A stretch of DNA of 64,000 bases from Marinifilaceae bacterium (lineage in GTDB: Bacteria; Bacteroidota; Bacteroidia; Bacteroidales; Marinifilaceae), in assembly GCA_025210485.1 (NCBI GenBank), contig JAOARN010000119.1, positions 38,370 through 102,369 of the forward strand, in the 5' to 3' direction. Below are positions 19,921 through 29,270 of this stretch, piece after piece. The first letter of the stretch is position 1; every line of letters begins with the position of its first letter. The position numbers and the translations under genes were made by a program. The notes beneath the pieces were generated by a model. That model did no database searches and was not told where the DNA came from. It saw only the letters and a program-made list of their open reading frames with translations.

Positions 19921-20778
19921 ATGTTGAAATCAAAGTGGGCAGTTATAGAAGGTTGGGTTTCTATAGTTGGGAATATTCTTTTATTTGGCATAAAATATTG
20001 GGCCGGTATTGTTTCTGGCTCTGTTGCTATTCTTGCAGATGCCTGGCATACTTTATCTGATAGTATTAGTTCTTTGGTTGTAATAATTGGTGCCAGCTAT
20101 TCTAGAAAACCAGCCGATAAGGAGCATCCTTTTGGTCATGGAAGAGCTGATGTTATTAGCTCTATGGTTGTTGGAGGTTTGCTGTTTTATATATCAACTG
20201 AATTTGTGGTAGAAGCCTACCATAGCTTCACCTCTGATGATAGGGCTATATTTGGTAAACTTGCTATTATTGTCACAATAGTTTCCATAGTTTTGAAAGA
20301 AATACTAGCTCAGTTTGCTTTTTGGGTTGCTCGCAGAACAAAGTCAGATCTTATAAAGGCAGATGCTTGGCATCATAGGAGTGATGCCTTATCTTCATTC
20401 GTTATACTGGTGGGGATTTTTCTAGGTCGGTATTTTTGGTGGATTGATGGTGTTTTAGCTATAATTGTGGCTATTTTAATAGCATATTCGGCATATGAGA
20501 TAGTGAAGGAATCAATAAACTCTCTTTTGGGGAAAAGTCCCGATCCTGATTTGATTAATAAAATAAAGCTAATCTGTAATAGTCATTCAACATACGATTT
20601 ACAGGCTCATCAGTTTTCTGTTCATGAATATGGACAATATACTGAATTGACATTTCATATTATATTTTACGAAGATACAACAGTTAAAATTGCCCATGAT
20701 ATTTCCAAAAAAATAGAGAATGATATAATTAAGCAATTGGGAATAACGGCTACCATACATTTTGATTATAAAGAATAG
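19921..20778 (+). CDS. Cation diffusion facilitator (zinc/iron exporter type)
   Basis: A 285-residue inner-membrane antiporter with about six membrane helices and a cytoplasmic C-terminal domain (about residues 205-285). Metal-site motifs: ADAWHTLSDSISS in helix 2 and DAWHHRSDALSS in helix 5, i.e. H-D and H-D pairs as in zinc/cadmium CDF proteins. The HPFGHGRADV loop follows helix 2. It exports divalent metal in exchange for protons. Which metal cannot be read from sequence alone. Confidence 0.92.
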   Translation: MLKSKWAVIEGWVSIVGNILLFGIKYWAGIVSGSVAILADAWHTLSDSISSLVVIIGASYSRKPADKEHPFGHGRADVISSMVVGGLLFYISTEFVVEAYHSFTSDDRAIFGKLAIIVTIVSIVLKEILAQFAFWVARRTKSDLIKADAWHHRSDALSSFVILVGIFLGRYFWWIDGVLAIIVAILIAYSAYEIVKESINSLLGKSPDPDLINKIKLICNSHSTYDLQAHQFSVHEYGQYTELTFHIIFYEDTTVKIAHDISKKIENDIIKQLGITATIHFDYKE

Positions 20779-20883
20779 TGTCTAGGGGATTATCAAAAAA
20801 GATATTTGGATTAACAAAAATAGAAAAACAGCATTTTGTCGATTATCATATTAAAATGATTGAGGCAGCCTAAAATAAAATTT

Positions 20884-23175
20884 ATGGATTTTTTAAATGA
20901 TTTAAATGAAGTTCAGCGCGAAGCAGTTGAAAATATTGACGGTCCTTCTTTAGTTATTGCAGGAGCAGGTTCGGGTAAGACCAGAGTACTTACATATAGA
21001 ATAGCATATATGTTGAGTAGTAATATTTCGCCTAATTCAATACTCGCTTTGACCTTTACAAATAAGGCAGCCAAAGAAATGAAGGATAGAATAGCTTCCA
21101 TTGTCGGTATGCATAATGCACATAATATATGGATGGGAACTTTTCACTCTATTTTTGCACGGATACTTCGAATTGAATCTGAATATTTAGGATTTGATTC
21201 TAATTTTACGATTTATGATACTCAGGATTCCAGAAATTTGCTTAAAACGATAATAAAAGAAATGAAATTGGATGAAAAGGTGTATAAACCTGCAGATGTC
21301 CAAAAACGAATATCGACAGCAAAAAATAATTTAGTCACTCCTCAAATGTATTCTAATAATAAAGATATTTTGTATGCTGACTCTATTGCGGGTATGCCTT
21401 TGTTGTCAGATATATATAGGAGGTATTTTGCAAGATGCAAGAATTCAAATTCAATGGATTTTGATGATTTACTTCTATATGCAAATATCTTATTTAAGCA
21501 TAATAAAGAGGCTGTAAAAAAATATCAAGCTAAGTTTAGATATGTATTGGTAGATGAGTATCAGGATACAAATTTTGCTCAATATCTCATTATAAAGAGA
21601 ATATCAGAAGATAATAAAAATTTGTGTGTTGTGGGAGATGATGCACAGAGTATATACTCGTTTAGAGGAGCAAGAATTGAAAATATATTAAATTTCAGAA
21701 ATGATTATCCTGAATATAAGATATTTAAATTAGAACAGAATTACAGAAGTACAAAAACAATAGTAGATGCTGCTAATTCTGTTATACAGAAAAATAAGAA
21801 TCAAATTCAAAAAAACACTTTCTCTGAAAATGAAGATGGTGATAAAATAGAGGTGATTCGAGCGTTAACCGATCATGAAGAAGGCTATATTGTAGCGAAT
21901 AGTATTTATGATACTAGATTGTCAAAATCACTCCAACCTTCCGATTTTGCGATTTTGTACAGAACCAATGCTCAGTCCAGGATATTTGAGGAATCTTTGA
22001 GAAAGCTAAACTTACCTTATAAGATATATGGTGGATTATCGTTTTATCAACGTAAAGAAATAAAAGACCTTATTGCATATCTAAGAGTAGTGGTAAATCC
22101 ACATGACGAAGAGGCAATAAAACGTATAATAAACTTCCCTAAGCGCGGTATTGGCGCTACAAGTTTGAGCAAGTTGATTCAGAATTCAATAAATAAAGAT
22201 GAAAGTATTTGGGATAGTATAGTCAATATACACAACAATAACTGTGGCTTAAAACCAGCAGCAATAAAAAAAATATCTGGTTTTGGTGAGCTTATGGAAA
22301 ATTTCATGTCAAAATATAAGACAGAAAGTGCATACGAATTGGCAAATCATATTGCTATCAAAACTGGAATTATTAAAGAGTTCAGTTTGGATAAAACACC
22401 AGAAGGAATTTCCAGAAATGAGAATTTACAAGAATTGTTAAATGGTATCAAAGAGTTTACTGATATTGCAGAAGAGTCAGGAAATGATAATTATATAGAA
22501 AACTATCTTGAGGAAATTGCCTTAGTCTCTGATATGGACAATGAGGACGAAGAGGATAGAAATAAAATATCTTTAATGACAATCCATAGTTCAAAAGGGC
22601 TTGAGTTTAAGTATCTGTATTTGGTAGGTATGGAAGAGAATCTTTTTCCATCAAAAATGACCATGACAAGCGAAAAGGAACTAGAGGAGGAACGAAGATT
22701 ATTCTATGTGGCATTAACCAGAGCGGAGAAGAAAGCTTGTCTAACTTTTGCAAAAACACGTTTCAAATACGGTGAAATGTCTTATCCTAGCCCAAGTCGA
22801 TTCATAACTGAAATTGATCAACAATATGTGTATTACGCAAATGAAAGTGTTTTTAAAACTAAGTTTAGTGGTTCAGTTTCAAGTGATAATACCTATGAAG
22901 AAAAATCAGAAGAAAAGAGTTTTACACAGAAGAAAACAAGACTACCAAAACCAAAATTACTTCCACGAAAACAAAGTTCAGATTTGAAGAAATTTATTTA
23001 TTCAAATCCAGACGAGATACAGCAAGGCATGCAAGTAGAGCACCAAAGATTTGGTTTAGGGAAGGTGGTTGGAATAGAAGGAGTGAGCCCAAACCGAAAA
23101 GCCACGGTTTTCTTTCAGCATATTGGAAAAAAAGAATTATTGCTAAAATTCGCAAAACTTAAAATAGTAAGATAA
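20884..23175 (+). CDS. UvrD/PcrA-family superfamily 1 DNA helicase
   Basis: A 763-residue 3'-5' helicase for repair and replication restart. Motifs: Q-type LNEVQREAV, Walker A AGAGSGKT, VDEYQDTN, GDDAQSIYSFRGA, LEQNYRST, SSKGLEFKYL and VALTRAEKKA. The C-terminus has a Tudor-like domain (GMQVEHQRFGLGKVVGIEG) that in PcrA binds RNA polymerase. I place the start at ATG 20884. A TTG at 20860 would add eight residues with no family support. It may be pcrA or uvrD; these are not separable here. Confidence 0.93.
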   Translation: MDFLNDLNEVQREAVENIDGPSLVIAGAGSGKTRVLTYRIAYMLSSNISPNSILALTFTNKAAKEMKDRIASIVGMHNAHNIWMGTFHSIFARILRIESEYLGFDSNFTIYDTQDSRNLLKTIIKEMKLDEKVYKPADVQKRISTAKNNLVTPQMYSNNKDILYADSIAGMPLLSDIYRRYFARCKNSNSMDFDDLLLYANILFKHNKEAVKKYQAKFRYVLVDEYQDTNFAQYLIIKRISEDNKNLCVVGDDAQSIYSFRGARIENILNFRNDYPEYKIFKLEQNYRSTKTIVDAANSVIQKNKNQIQKNTFSENEDGDKIEVIRALTDHEEGYIVANSIYDTRLSKSLQPSDFAILYRTNAQSRIFEESLRKLNLPYKIYGGLSFYQRKEIKDLIAYLRVVVNPHDEEAIKRIINFPKRGIGATSLSKLIQNSINKDESIWDSIVNIHNNNCGLKPAAIKKISGFGELMENFMSKYKTESAYELANHIAIKTGIIKEFSLDKTPEGISRNENLQELLNGIKEFTDIAEESGNDNYIENYLEEIALVSDMDNEDEEDRNKISLMTIHSSKGLEFKYLYLVGMEENLFPSKMTMTSEKELEEERRLFYVALTRAEKKACLTFAKTRFKYGEMSYPSPSRFITEIDQQYVYYANESVFKTKFSGSVSSDNTYEEKSEEKSFTQKKTRLPKPKLLPRKQSSDLKKFIYSNPDEIQQGMQVEHQRFGLGKVVGIEGVSPNRKATVFFQHIGKKELLLKFAKLKIVR

Positions 23176-23218
23176 TAGCATAATATTTTGTAAACTAATA
23201 AAAATGATTTAAATTCGC

Positions 23219-23250
23219 CCTGTAGTTTTGAACAAAAGCTACAGGATTCT
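23219..23250 (+). terminator. Possible terminator after the helicase
   Basis: A hairpin, CCTGTAG (23219-23225) with CTACAGG (23239-23245), is followed by ATTCTTC. The tail is weak in T. Confidence 0.4.
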
Positions 23251-23419
23251 TCAAAATAATATGTATTACTAAAGCAATATTATTTTACTTCGTAAGAACT
23301 TTCCACTTTTAGTAATTAAATATTTAATTCTATCAGTAATAAGTATTTCTATCACAGAATCAAATGATATTAAATTTTAAAAATAACTAATCAAAACCGA
23401 AACAGTTTTATTATTTTAT

Positions 23420-24046
23420 ATGGATTATAATTCTAATAGGAAGCATTTACTTCTGCCTGAATATGGTCGAAATGTGCAAAAAATGGTTGACCATGCATTA
23501 ACCATAGAGGACAGAGAAGAAAGAAATGCAGCAGCCAAAAGCATAATCTCTCTAATGGGTAGTATGTATCCTCACCTAAGAGATGTAAGTGATTTCAGAC
23601 ACAAATTATGGGATCATTTAGCTATTATGTCAGATTTTAAATTAGATATAGATTCTCCATTTGAATCTCCTACCAAAGAAAAACTTGCAGAGAAACCTGA
23701 TTTATTACCATATAACTCTCATAAAATAAAATATAAGCATTATGGTAAAACTGTTGAGTATTTAATTGAAGAAGCAATTAAACTTGAAGGTGAAAAGCAA
23801 GATGCGCTTGTCCTGCTTATAGCAAATCATATGAAGAAATCTTATCTTAATTGGAATAAAGATAGTGTTTTGGATATAAAGATTTTTGACGATATTGAGA
23901 AAATGTCAGATGGTAAAATCATTGTTTCTGAGGGGATTAAATTGAGAGATAGTAGAGAGCAATTCAATAAGAATAGAAAAAGAAAAATGGGTGGTTCTAA
24001 TTATTCGTCAAACTCTAGAATGGATAAAAGACCACGAAGAAAATAA
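23420..24046 (+). CDS. DUF4290 domain protein
   Basis: A 208-residue cytoplasmic protein. The N-terminal about 180 residues match DUF4290, a family confined to Bacteroidetes: YNSNRKHLLLPEYGRNVQKM at the start and DFRHKLWDHLAIM. Function is unknown. In many relatives it precedes murA, but here topB follows instead, on the far side of a 360-bp gap. The C-terminal tail is basic and low in complexity (NRKRKMGGSNYSSNS), suggesting nucleic-acid contact, but that is inference. Confidence 0.85.
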   Translation: MDYNSNRKHLLLPEYGRNVQKMVDHALTIEDREERNAAAKSIISLMGSMYPHLRDVSDFRHKLWDHLAIMSDFKLDIDSPFESPTKEKLAEKPDLLPYNSHKIKYKHYGKTVEYLIEEAIKLEGEKQDALVLLIANHMKKSYLNWNKDSVLDIKIFDDIEKMSDGKIIVSEGIKLRDSREQFNKNRKRKMGGSNYSSNSRMDKRPRRK

Positions 24047-24074
24047 TTCTAAAATTATTATAAGGGTAAGGAAG

Positions 24075-24120
24075 CAGCTGGTCATTCTAAACTAAAACTG
24101 ACTGATTGGCTGTCATTATT
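24075..24120 (+). terminator. Possible terminator after the DUF4290 gene
   Basis: CAGCTGGTCA (24075-24084) pairs fully with TGATTGGCTG (24103-24112) when G-T pairs are allowed. The 18-nt loop is followed by TCATTATTCTTTT. Confidence 0.35.
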
Positions 24121-24332
24121 CTTTTATATACTTTATGCTTATGTGCTACAAGCTTTAAAGTATTATACGAGTATTTATCTATACATCAATATCTAAGCAA
24201 GATTTCTTTAGATAAATAAAATTAAACCTTCCGATACAAAACATTAAATTGCAAATATTTTTATTGTTAAGTCAAATAAACTGAATAACATTGTTTTAAC
24301 CCCATAATAATGTGTGTGTGGGATCTATGTGT

Positions 24333-24365
24333 TTTGGTGTAATCGATTATATTAAATTATATTTG
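24333..24365 (+). promoter_or_regulatory. Promoter of topB
   Basis: TTTG (24333-24336), a 21-nt spacer, then an exact TATATTTG (24358-24365). Transcription would begin near 24372, about 38 nt before the ATG. This is the best match to the Bacteroidetes consensus in the window. Confidence 0.65.
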
Positions 24366-24409
24366 TTGCAGTTTAATTTCCAATTTTTTTATTTTTTCAA
24401 TTTTTTATA

Positions 24410-26776
24410 ATGATAGTCTGTATAGCCGAGAAACCAAGCGTTGCAAAAGAAATAGCAAATATATTAGGTGCAAGTTCTAGAAAGGATGGGTATTTTGAGG
24501 GAAATGGTTATCAAGTGTCTTGGACATTTGGACATCTGTGTACACTGAAAGAACCTCATGAATATAATCTAAATTGGAAATATTGGTACCTTGGCGATTT
24601 GCCTATTATTCCAGGACGATTTGGCATAAAGCTTATTGGTAATGGAGGAGTGAAAAAACAGTTTAAAATACTGGAAAAGCTTATTCAAGATGCCACTGAG
24701 GTTGTGAATTGTGGTGATGCTGGTCAAGAGGGAGAGTTGATTCAGCGTTGGGTTTTACATAAAGCAAAATGTAAAGTTAATATAAAAAGACTATGGATTT
24801 CATCACTTACAGAGGAGGCAATACGTGATGGTTTCAAAAATTTGAAGGAAGGAAAAGAATTTGATCGTCTCTATGCTGCTGGTTCATCCAGGGCTATAGG
24901 GGATTGGCTTCTAGGGATAAATGCAACCAGATTGTATACTCTAAAATATGGTAAGAATAAGCAGGTGTTGTCAATTGGAAGGGTGCAAACTCCAACTTTA
25001 GCTTTGATTGTTAACCGACAAAATGAGATTGAAAACTTTGAACCTGAACCATATTGGGAACTAAAAACAAAGTATAAGAATACTGATTTTTCGAGTACAA
25101 AAGGGAAATTTTCGAAAAAAGAAGAAGCTGAAAATATCTTAAGGGAGATAAATAATAAAATATTTGAAGTTGTTTCGGTTGAGAAGAAAAATGGCAATGA
25201 ATATCCTCCTAAATTGTTCGATTTAACTTCATTACAGGTTGAATGTAACAGAAAATTGAATCTTTCGGCGGATGAAACCTTACGAACAATCCAAAGCCTT
25301 TACGAAAAGAAGCTTACAACCTACCCGAGAGTTGATACCACCTATTTGTCCGAAGATATATATCCTAAGGTAGGAGGTATTCTAAAAAAATTGACCGATT
25401 ACAAGGAGTTTACAGATCCTATATTGCAGGGAAAAATAAGAAAATCTAAAAAGGTTTTTGATGATAAAAAAGTTACAGATCACCATGCTATCATTCCTAC
25501 AGGAGTACAAGCAGTTGGCATTTCTTACAATGAATCGAAGGTATACGAAATGGTGGCTCGAAGATTTATCAGTGCCTTTATGGATGACTGTAAAATAAGT
25601 AATACTACGGTTATGGGTAAGGTCGACAAGTTTGATTTTAAAGCCACAGGGAAACAAATTTTGGAAATGGGCTGGAGAAAGATTTATGCTCACGAAAAAA
25701 AATCGGACAAACAACAGAATGAAAATAAAGTTTTACCCGAATTTATAAAGGGAGAAAATGGTCCACATAAGCCCGACTTGGCAGAAAAACAAACACAACC
25801 GCCTAAATATTATACCGAAGCTAGTTTGCTGAGGGCGATGGAAACAGCAGGTAAGCAGGTTGATGATGAGGAGTTGAGAGAATTGATGAAAGATAATGGA
25901 ATAGGTAGACCATCTACTAGAGCAAATATTATCGAAACATTATTTAAAAGAAGATATATAAAGAAAGAGAAAAAAAGTCTTACAGCTACTATTACTGGGG
26001 TTCAATTGATAAATACAATACAGAATGAATTACTGAAGTCAGCAGAATTAACAGGTACTTGGGAGAAAAAATTGAGGCAAATAGAATTGGGAGAATATCA
26101 ATCTTCTGATTTTATGGTGGAGCTAAAAAATATGGTGTTAGGTATTGTAAGCGATGTGAAATCTAGAAATAATGATGATTGTATTACAATATTGGATGAT
26201 AGTAAGAAAGCTGATAAATCAAAAAAGAAAAAAGCTATAAAGAGTAAAGAACAGCAAAATTGCCCAAAATGTAAGGAGGGGCTTATAATAAAAGGAAAAT
26301 CTGCATGGGGTTGTTCGAGTTGGAAGTCAGGATGTGACTTTCGTGTATCTTTCGAATTTTATAATAAAAAGATAACAGATAAGCAGTTGTCCGATATAGT
26401 TACTAAGGGAAAAACGGCTCTAATAAAAGCTATAAAAATAGATGATAAGACAGTAAATGCTAAATTGAAATTTGATTCTAATTTCAATTTAGAACTGGAA
26501 ACTGTTGAGGAAGAGAAGTTGATATGCCCTATTTGTAAGAAAGGTGAATTGATAAAAGGAAAGGCTGCATTTGGTTGTCAATTTTTTAGAGAAGGATGTA
26601 AAACCCTTATTCCATTTGAATTTTGTGGCAAAAAATTGAGCCGAACTCATATAAAACAATTGTCAAAGAAAATGAAAACCTCAAATATAAAAGGTTTTGT
26701 CCATCCAAAAACACAAGAAAAATTTGACGCAGCATTGTGTATTAATCAGGAAGGTAAGTTGAGTTTTATTAAGTAA
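24410..26776 (+). CDS. topB: DNA topoisomerase III
   Basis: A 788-residue type IA topoisomerase that passes single DNA strands to unlink intermediates. The TOPRIM domain opens with MIVCIAEKPSVAKEIA and has the acidic set in CGDAGQEGELI. The catalytic tyrosine is Tyr305 in LTTYPRVDT, and IGRPSTRANII marks domain III. Beyond the core there are two C-terminal zinc-ribbon repeats (about 625-665 and 705-745; CPKC...GC and CPIC...GC with a distal GC), making it longer than E. coli TopB. The promoter at 24333-24365 is clear. Confidence 0.95.
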   Translation: MIVCIAEKPSVAKEIANILGASSRKDGYFEGNGYQVSWTFGHLCTLKEPHEYNLNWKYWYLGDLPIIPGRFGIKLIGNGGVKKQFKILEKLIQDATEVVNCGDAGQEGELIQRWVLHKAKCKVNIKRLWISSLTEEAIRDGFKNLKEGKEFDRLYAAGSSRAIGDWLLGINATRLYTLKYGKNKQVLSIGRVQTPTLALIVNRQNEIENFEPEPYWELKTKYKNTDFSSTKGKFSKKEEAENILREINNKIFEVVSVEKKNGNEYPPKLFDLTSLQVECNRKLNLSADETLRTIQSLYEKKLTTYPRVDTTYLSEDIYPKVGGILKKLTDYKEFTDPILQGKIRKSKKVFDDKKVTDHHAIIPTGVQAVGISYNESKVYEMVARRFISAFMDDCKISNTTVMGKVDKFDFKATGKQILEMGWRKIYAHEKKSDKQQNENKVLPEFIKGENGPHKPDLAEKQTQPPKYYTEASLLRAMETAGKQVDDEELRELMKDNGIGRPSTRANIIETLFKRRYIKKEKKSLTATITGVQLINTIQNELLKSAELTGTWEKKLRQIELGEYQSSDFMVELKNMVLGIVSDVKSRNNDDCITILDDSKKADKSKKKKAIKSKEQQNCPKCKEGLIIKGKSAWGCSSWKSGCDFRVSFEFYNKKITDKQLSDIVTKGKTALIKAIKIDDKTVNAKLKFDSNFNLELETVEEEKLICPICKKGELIKGKAAFGCQFFREGCKTLIPFEFCGKKLSRTHIKQLSKKMKTSNIKGFVHPKTQEKFDAALCINQEGKLSFIK

Positions 26777-26784
26777 TATTTTCC

Positions 26785-26817
26785 ACATCTGCTTATAGAT
26801 ATCAGATAAGCAGATGT
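26785..26817. terminator. Strong hairpin after topB, possible terminator
   Basis: A perfect 12-bp inverted repeat, ACATCTGCTTAT (26785-26796) with 26806-26817, has a 9-nt loop and lies 8 nt after the topB stop. No T run follows on either strand, so it may stabilise the 3' end rather than terminate by itself. Confidence 0.5.
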
Positions 26818-26983
26818 AGAATTAAAATAAATTAGACGATTCTAAAAACAGGGGAGAAGATATATCTTGTTCGTATTTTCTATGGCGATTTAAATTTGTG
26901 TACTATTTAATTTTTAAATGCTTGATTTGAAAAATCTGCCTTGTTTAGTTGTATGATTAGGTTTTAAAAGTCATAGATAATAT

Positions 26984-27925
26984 TTAATTACAAGAAATTT
27001 CCAGTTGAGAAATAGTTTGGATCTTTCCTGTGTAATTAGTGTGGTTGATTTTATAGTCAATAACCCCGTCGAGCGTTGTATTTTGAACATATGATATAGG
27101 CCATAGACTTATTGGGTCAGCAACTATATTGTTTTCCGAACGACCAGATAGATAGTAATTATAACTCCCTGTGTATTTGCTGTCATATAGAGTTTGAACT
27201 CTAGAAACTCCTGCTATATACAATAATTTCTTATCGGTGCTTAACTTAGTATAATTGGTGATAAATTCGAGAGTTGGTGTTAGTTCTGTATAACAAGTGT
27301 CTCTCCATCTTCCAGCACCTTTGAGATTTATTTTTCTGCAGTAATTAAGTGCTGATGTTAGGGTGCTCTTTAAATTTGTTTCTCCAAATTTAGTTTTGAT
27401 TTCCTCGAATAGCCTAGTTTCCTCAATTAATTTATTCATTTGAGGGTCTAAGCTTTTTTTTATCTTTTCCATTTTATTGTCTAGACCTTTTATAGATTTG
27501 ATTTCTCCATTTTTTTTAATTTTTATTTCAAATTCTAAATTTTCAAATTTACGAAGCAGCTTAGTTAGAATTAGCTTGCTTTTTCTGTCATGCGATCCGT
27601 ATTCGACCAATGTATCATCTTTCGGTAGCATTAAGCTAATGGCATCGTATCTTGCTAAAAGTTTATATGTGTCTTTTTTTAATCCTTTGTTAATCAGGGT
27701 TAAATATTTTTTAGCTCCACCATAGGAAGTTGTGGTATCAGTATCACTAATTTTTCGAACCTTATCTGTACTCAATATAATTAAGTGTACAATTCCTTTT
27801 TTTTCAATTTTTATATATTTACGCATTTCTTTTTTCGGACCCGCACTTATAGTGCTTAAAATGAATAATATAAATACTGAAAGTTTGAAATATCTAGAAA
27901 ATATAATTGAAATTGATTTTTTCAT
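26984..27925 (-). CDS. Secreted protein of unknown function
   Basis: A 313-residue protein with a long signal peptide (basic MKKSISIIFSRYFK, hydrophobic stretch to about residue 27, then AGP). The body is Lys-rich and largely beta/alpha mixed. A central segment, KKNGEIKSIKGLDN (about 155-168), followed by a helical acidic stretch, recalls DUF6263-type envelope proteins, but I would not assign it. Three cysteines are scattered and no repeats or anchors are seen. It is convergent with topB and divergent from the purine-transport region, so context gives no role. Confidence 0.7.
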   Translation of the reverse strand: MKKSISIIFSRYFKLSVFILFILSTISAGPKKEMRKYIKIEKKGIVHLIILSTDKVRKISDTDTTTSYGGAKKYLTLINKGLKKDTYKLLARYDAISLMLPKDDTLVEYGSHDRKSKLILTKLLRKFENLEFEIKIKKNGEIKSIKGLDNKMEKIKKSLDPQMNKLIEETRLFEEIKTKFGETNLKSTLTSALNYCRKINLKGAGRWRDTCYTELTPTLEFITNYTKLSTDKKLLYIAGVSRVQTLYDSKYTGSYNYYLSGRSENNIVADPISLWPISYVQNTTLDGVIDYKINHTNYTGKIQTISQLEISCN

Positions 27926-28232
27926 ATTATTTGGTTTTATAGAAAGAATAAAAATGATTTTATTAAAGCTGATAATTAAATAATGATATTTCTACAAACT
28001 AATTATGATTATACTATAGCTATTCACTAAGTTCTATCAAATAAGGATATATGTGTATATGAATAATAATACATATAATTTTTTGTAAAGTTTTCTTGTT
28101 TTTTATTTGTAATAATATGTTAATTGTATTCTTGGTAAAATTTATAAACTAATTTACACATTAAAAATTAAATTCTCTTAATTTTTTTATAGAGCTATTT
28201 AAAAATCATTAGTATAATTGTTTAATTAATAT

Positions 28233-28240
28233 TACATTTG
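28233..28240 (+). promoter_or_regulatory. -7 box ahead of the degenerate gene and purine-transport pair
   Basis: TACATTTG is an exact TAnnTTTG match. It lies about 325 nt before the DUF5020 start and just ahead of the degenerate kinase-like fragment, so it may be the surviving promoter of that dead gene. Confidence 0.4.
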
Positions 28241-28314
28241 CCCTTTGATTTTTCGGAAGACTTAACTTAATATATAGTTAGAGGAGCTTGAATGATATTG
28301 TTAGTTTAATTTTT

Positions 28315-28525
28315 ATGTTAGATATAGCATTTGTGGGTATAGATAATATATGTATAGTTAGTCTTAATAGTTGAGACTATTTCCGATGATTGGAAGCAAT
28401 AAATTAATAGACCTTAATAAGGAAACTATCGATGAAATATTAGAATAAGCCAAATAGTTTGGTGCCTGTGTTAATGCAATTGGTGTACAGCATGGGTTTA
28501 TAATTTTGATATTTTATGATACAAC
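28315..28525 (+). pseudogene. Possible degenerate adenosine-kinase-like (PfkB) remnant
   Basis: From ATG 28386 the frame reads like protein for 46 codons, interrupted by TAA (28446) and TAG (28455). It contains GSNKLIDLNKETIDEILE then FGACVNAIGV. This resembles the N-terminal segment of Bacteroidetes adenosine kinases, where a GSM-L-D stretch and an acidic helix precede the ASGGSAAN loop. A preceding frame from 28315 (LDIAFVGIDNICIVSLN) could be the beta strand before it, one frameshift away. No intact Gly-Gly motif remains. The identification is by eye, from residue pattern and purine context only. Confidence 0.3.
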
Positions 28526-28564
28526 ATAATAACTAAGAGTATAAATTAATTTAAAGTTTTTAAA

Positions 28565-29224
28565 ATGAAAAAACTACTTGTGATTGCTGCGGTATTGTTT
28601 ACTTTCAATGCTTATTCTCAGAATTTTCAGTTACACCGTGATTTCGAAAGAGGGCACTACACTTCAACATTTGAAATGTTCAAACCAGACAAGTATGGTA
28701 ACACTTTTACATTCGTAGATTTTGATTATGATGGAGGGGATGTTAGTTCTGCATATTATGAGATTGCTCGTGTAATCAAGACTAAAAAAATGCCTGTTGG
28801 TTTGCATTTAGAATACAATGGAGGAACTTCTAATGCATTCTCATTTGCTAATGCGTATATTCTTGGTTTAAATTATGCTAAGGGTAATAAAACTTTTGGT
28901 TTTTCTACATATGCTGGTTATAAAGCATTTAAAGGAGTAGATAAAGCTAACTTTCAAGTAACATGTACTTGGTATTACAACTTGTTTGATGGTAAAGTAT
29001 TATTCTCTGGATTTGCAGACCTTTGGAGTGAAAAAGGAGATGCTGAAGCTTTGGCTAATTTCAGAGTATCAAATGATGATTTTGTTTTCTTAACAGAGCC
29101 TCAAATTTGGTACAATGTTAATGATAATCTATCAGTTGGTGGAGAGGTTGAAATCTCTAACAACTTCCAACAATCACATAAGTCTTATGTGCGTCCAACT
29201 CTTGCTCTTAAATGGAATTTCTAA
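28565..29224 (+). CDS. DUF5020 outer-membrane protein (Tsx-like nucleoside channel family)
   Basis: A 219-residue protein with a cleavable signal peptide (cut after NAYSQ, about residue 19). The rest is a run of amphipathic beta strands ending in PTLALKWNF, an outer-membrane insertion signature. DUF5020 proteins are related in fold to the nucleoside channel Tsx. The NCS2 purine permease begins 46 bp downstream on the same strand. I infer an outer/inner-membrane pair for nucleoside or nucleobase uptake. Codons are biased toward common ones, suggesting good expression. Confidence 0.75.
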   Translation: MKKLLVIAAVLFTFNAYSQNFQLHRDFERGHYTSTFEMFKPDKYGNTFTFVDFDYDGGDVSSAYYEIARVIKTKKMPVGLHLEYNGGTSNAFSFANAYILGLNYAKGNKTFGFSTYAGYKAFKGVDKANFQVTCTWYYNLFDGKVLFSGFADLWSEKGDAEALANFRVSNDDFVFLTEPQIWYNVNDNLSVGGEVEISNNFQQSHKSYVRPTLALKWNF

Positions 29225-29270
29225 TCCTTTAAGATTATCAAATTTTATAAATCACTTAAAAATCTAGAAA

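Larger units (their letters stand above)
24047..24409. other. Gene-less region upstream of topB
   Basis: About 360 bp. It has a possible terminator at its left end and a well-formed promoter at its right end. No ORF is supported. Confidence 0.5.

Noticed and set aside
28240..28564. Purine riboswitch ahead of the NCS2 transport operon
   Set aside because: I looked for the conserved purine-aptamer loop sequences and did not see them; the stretch reads better as a decayed gene.
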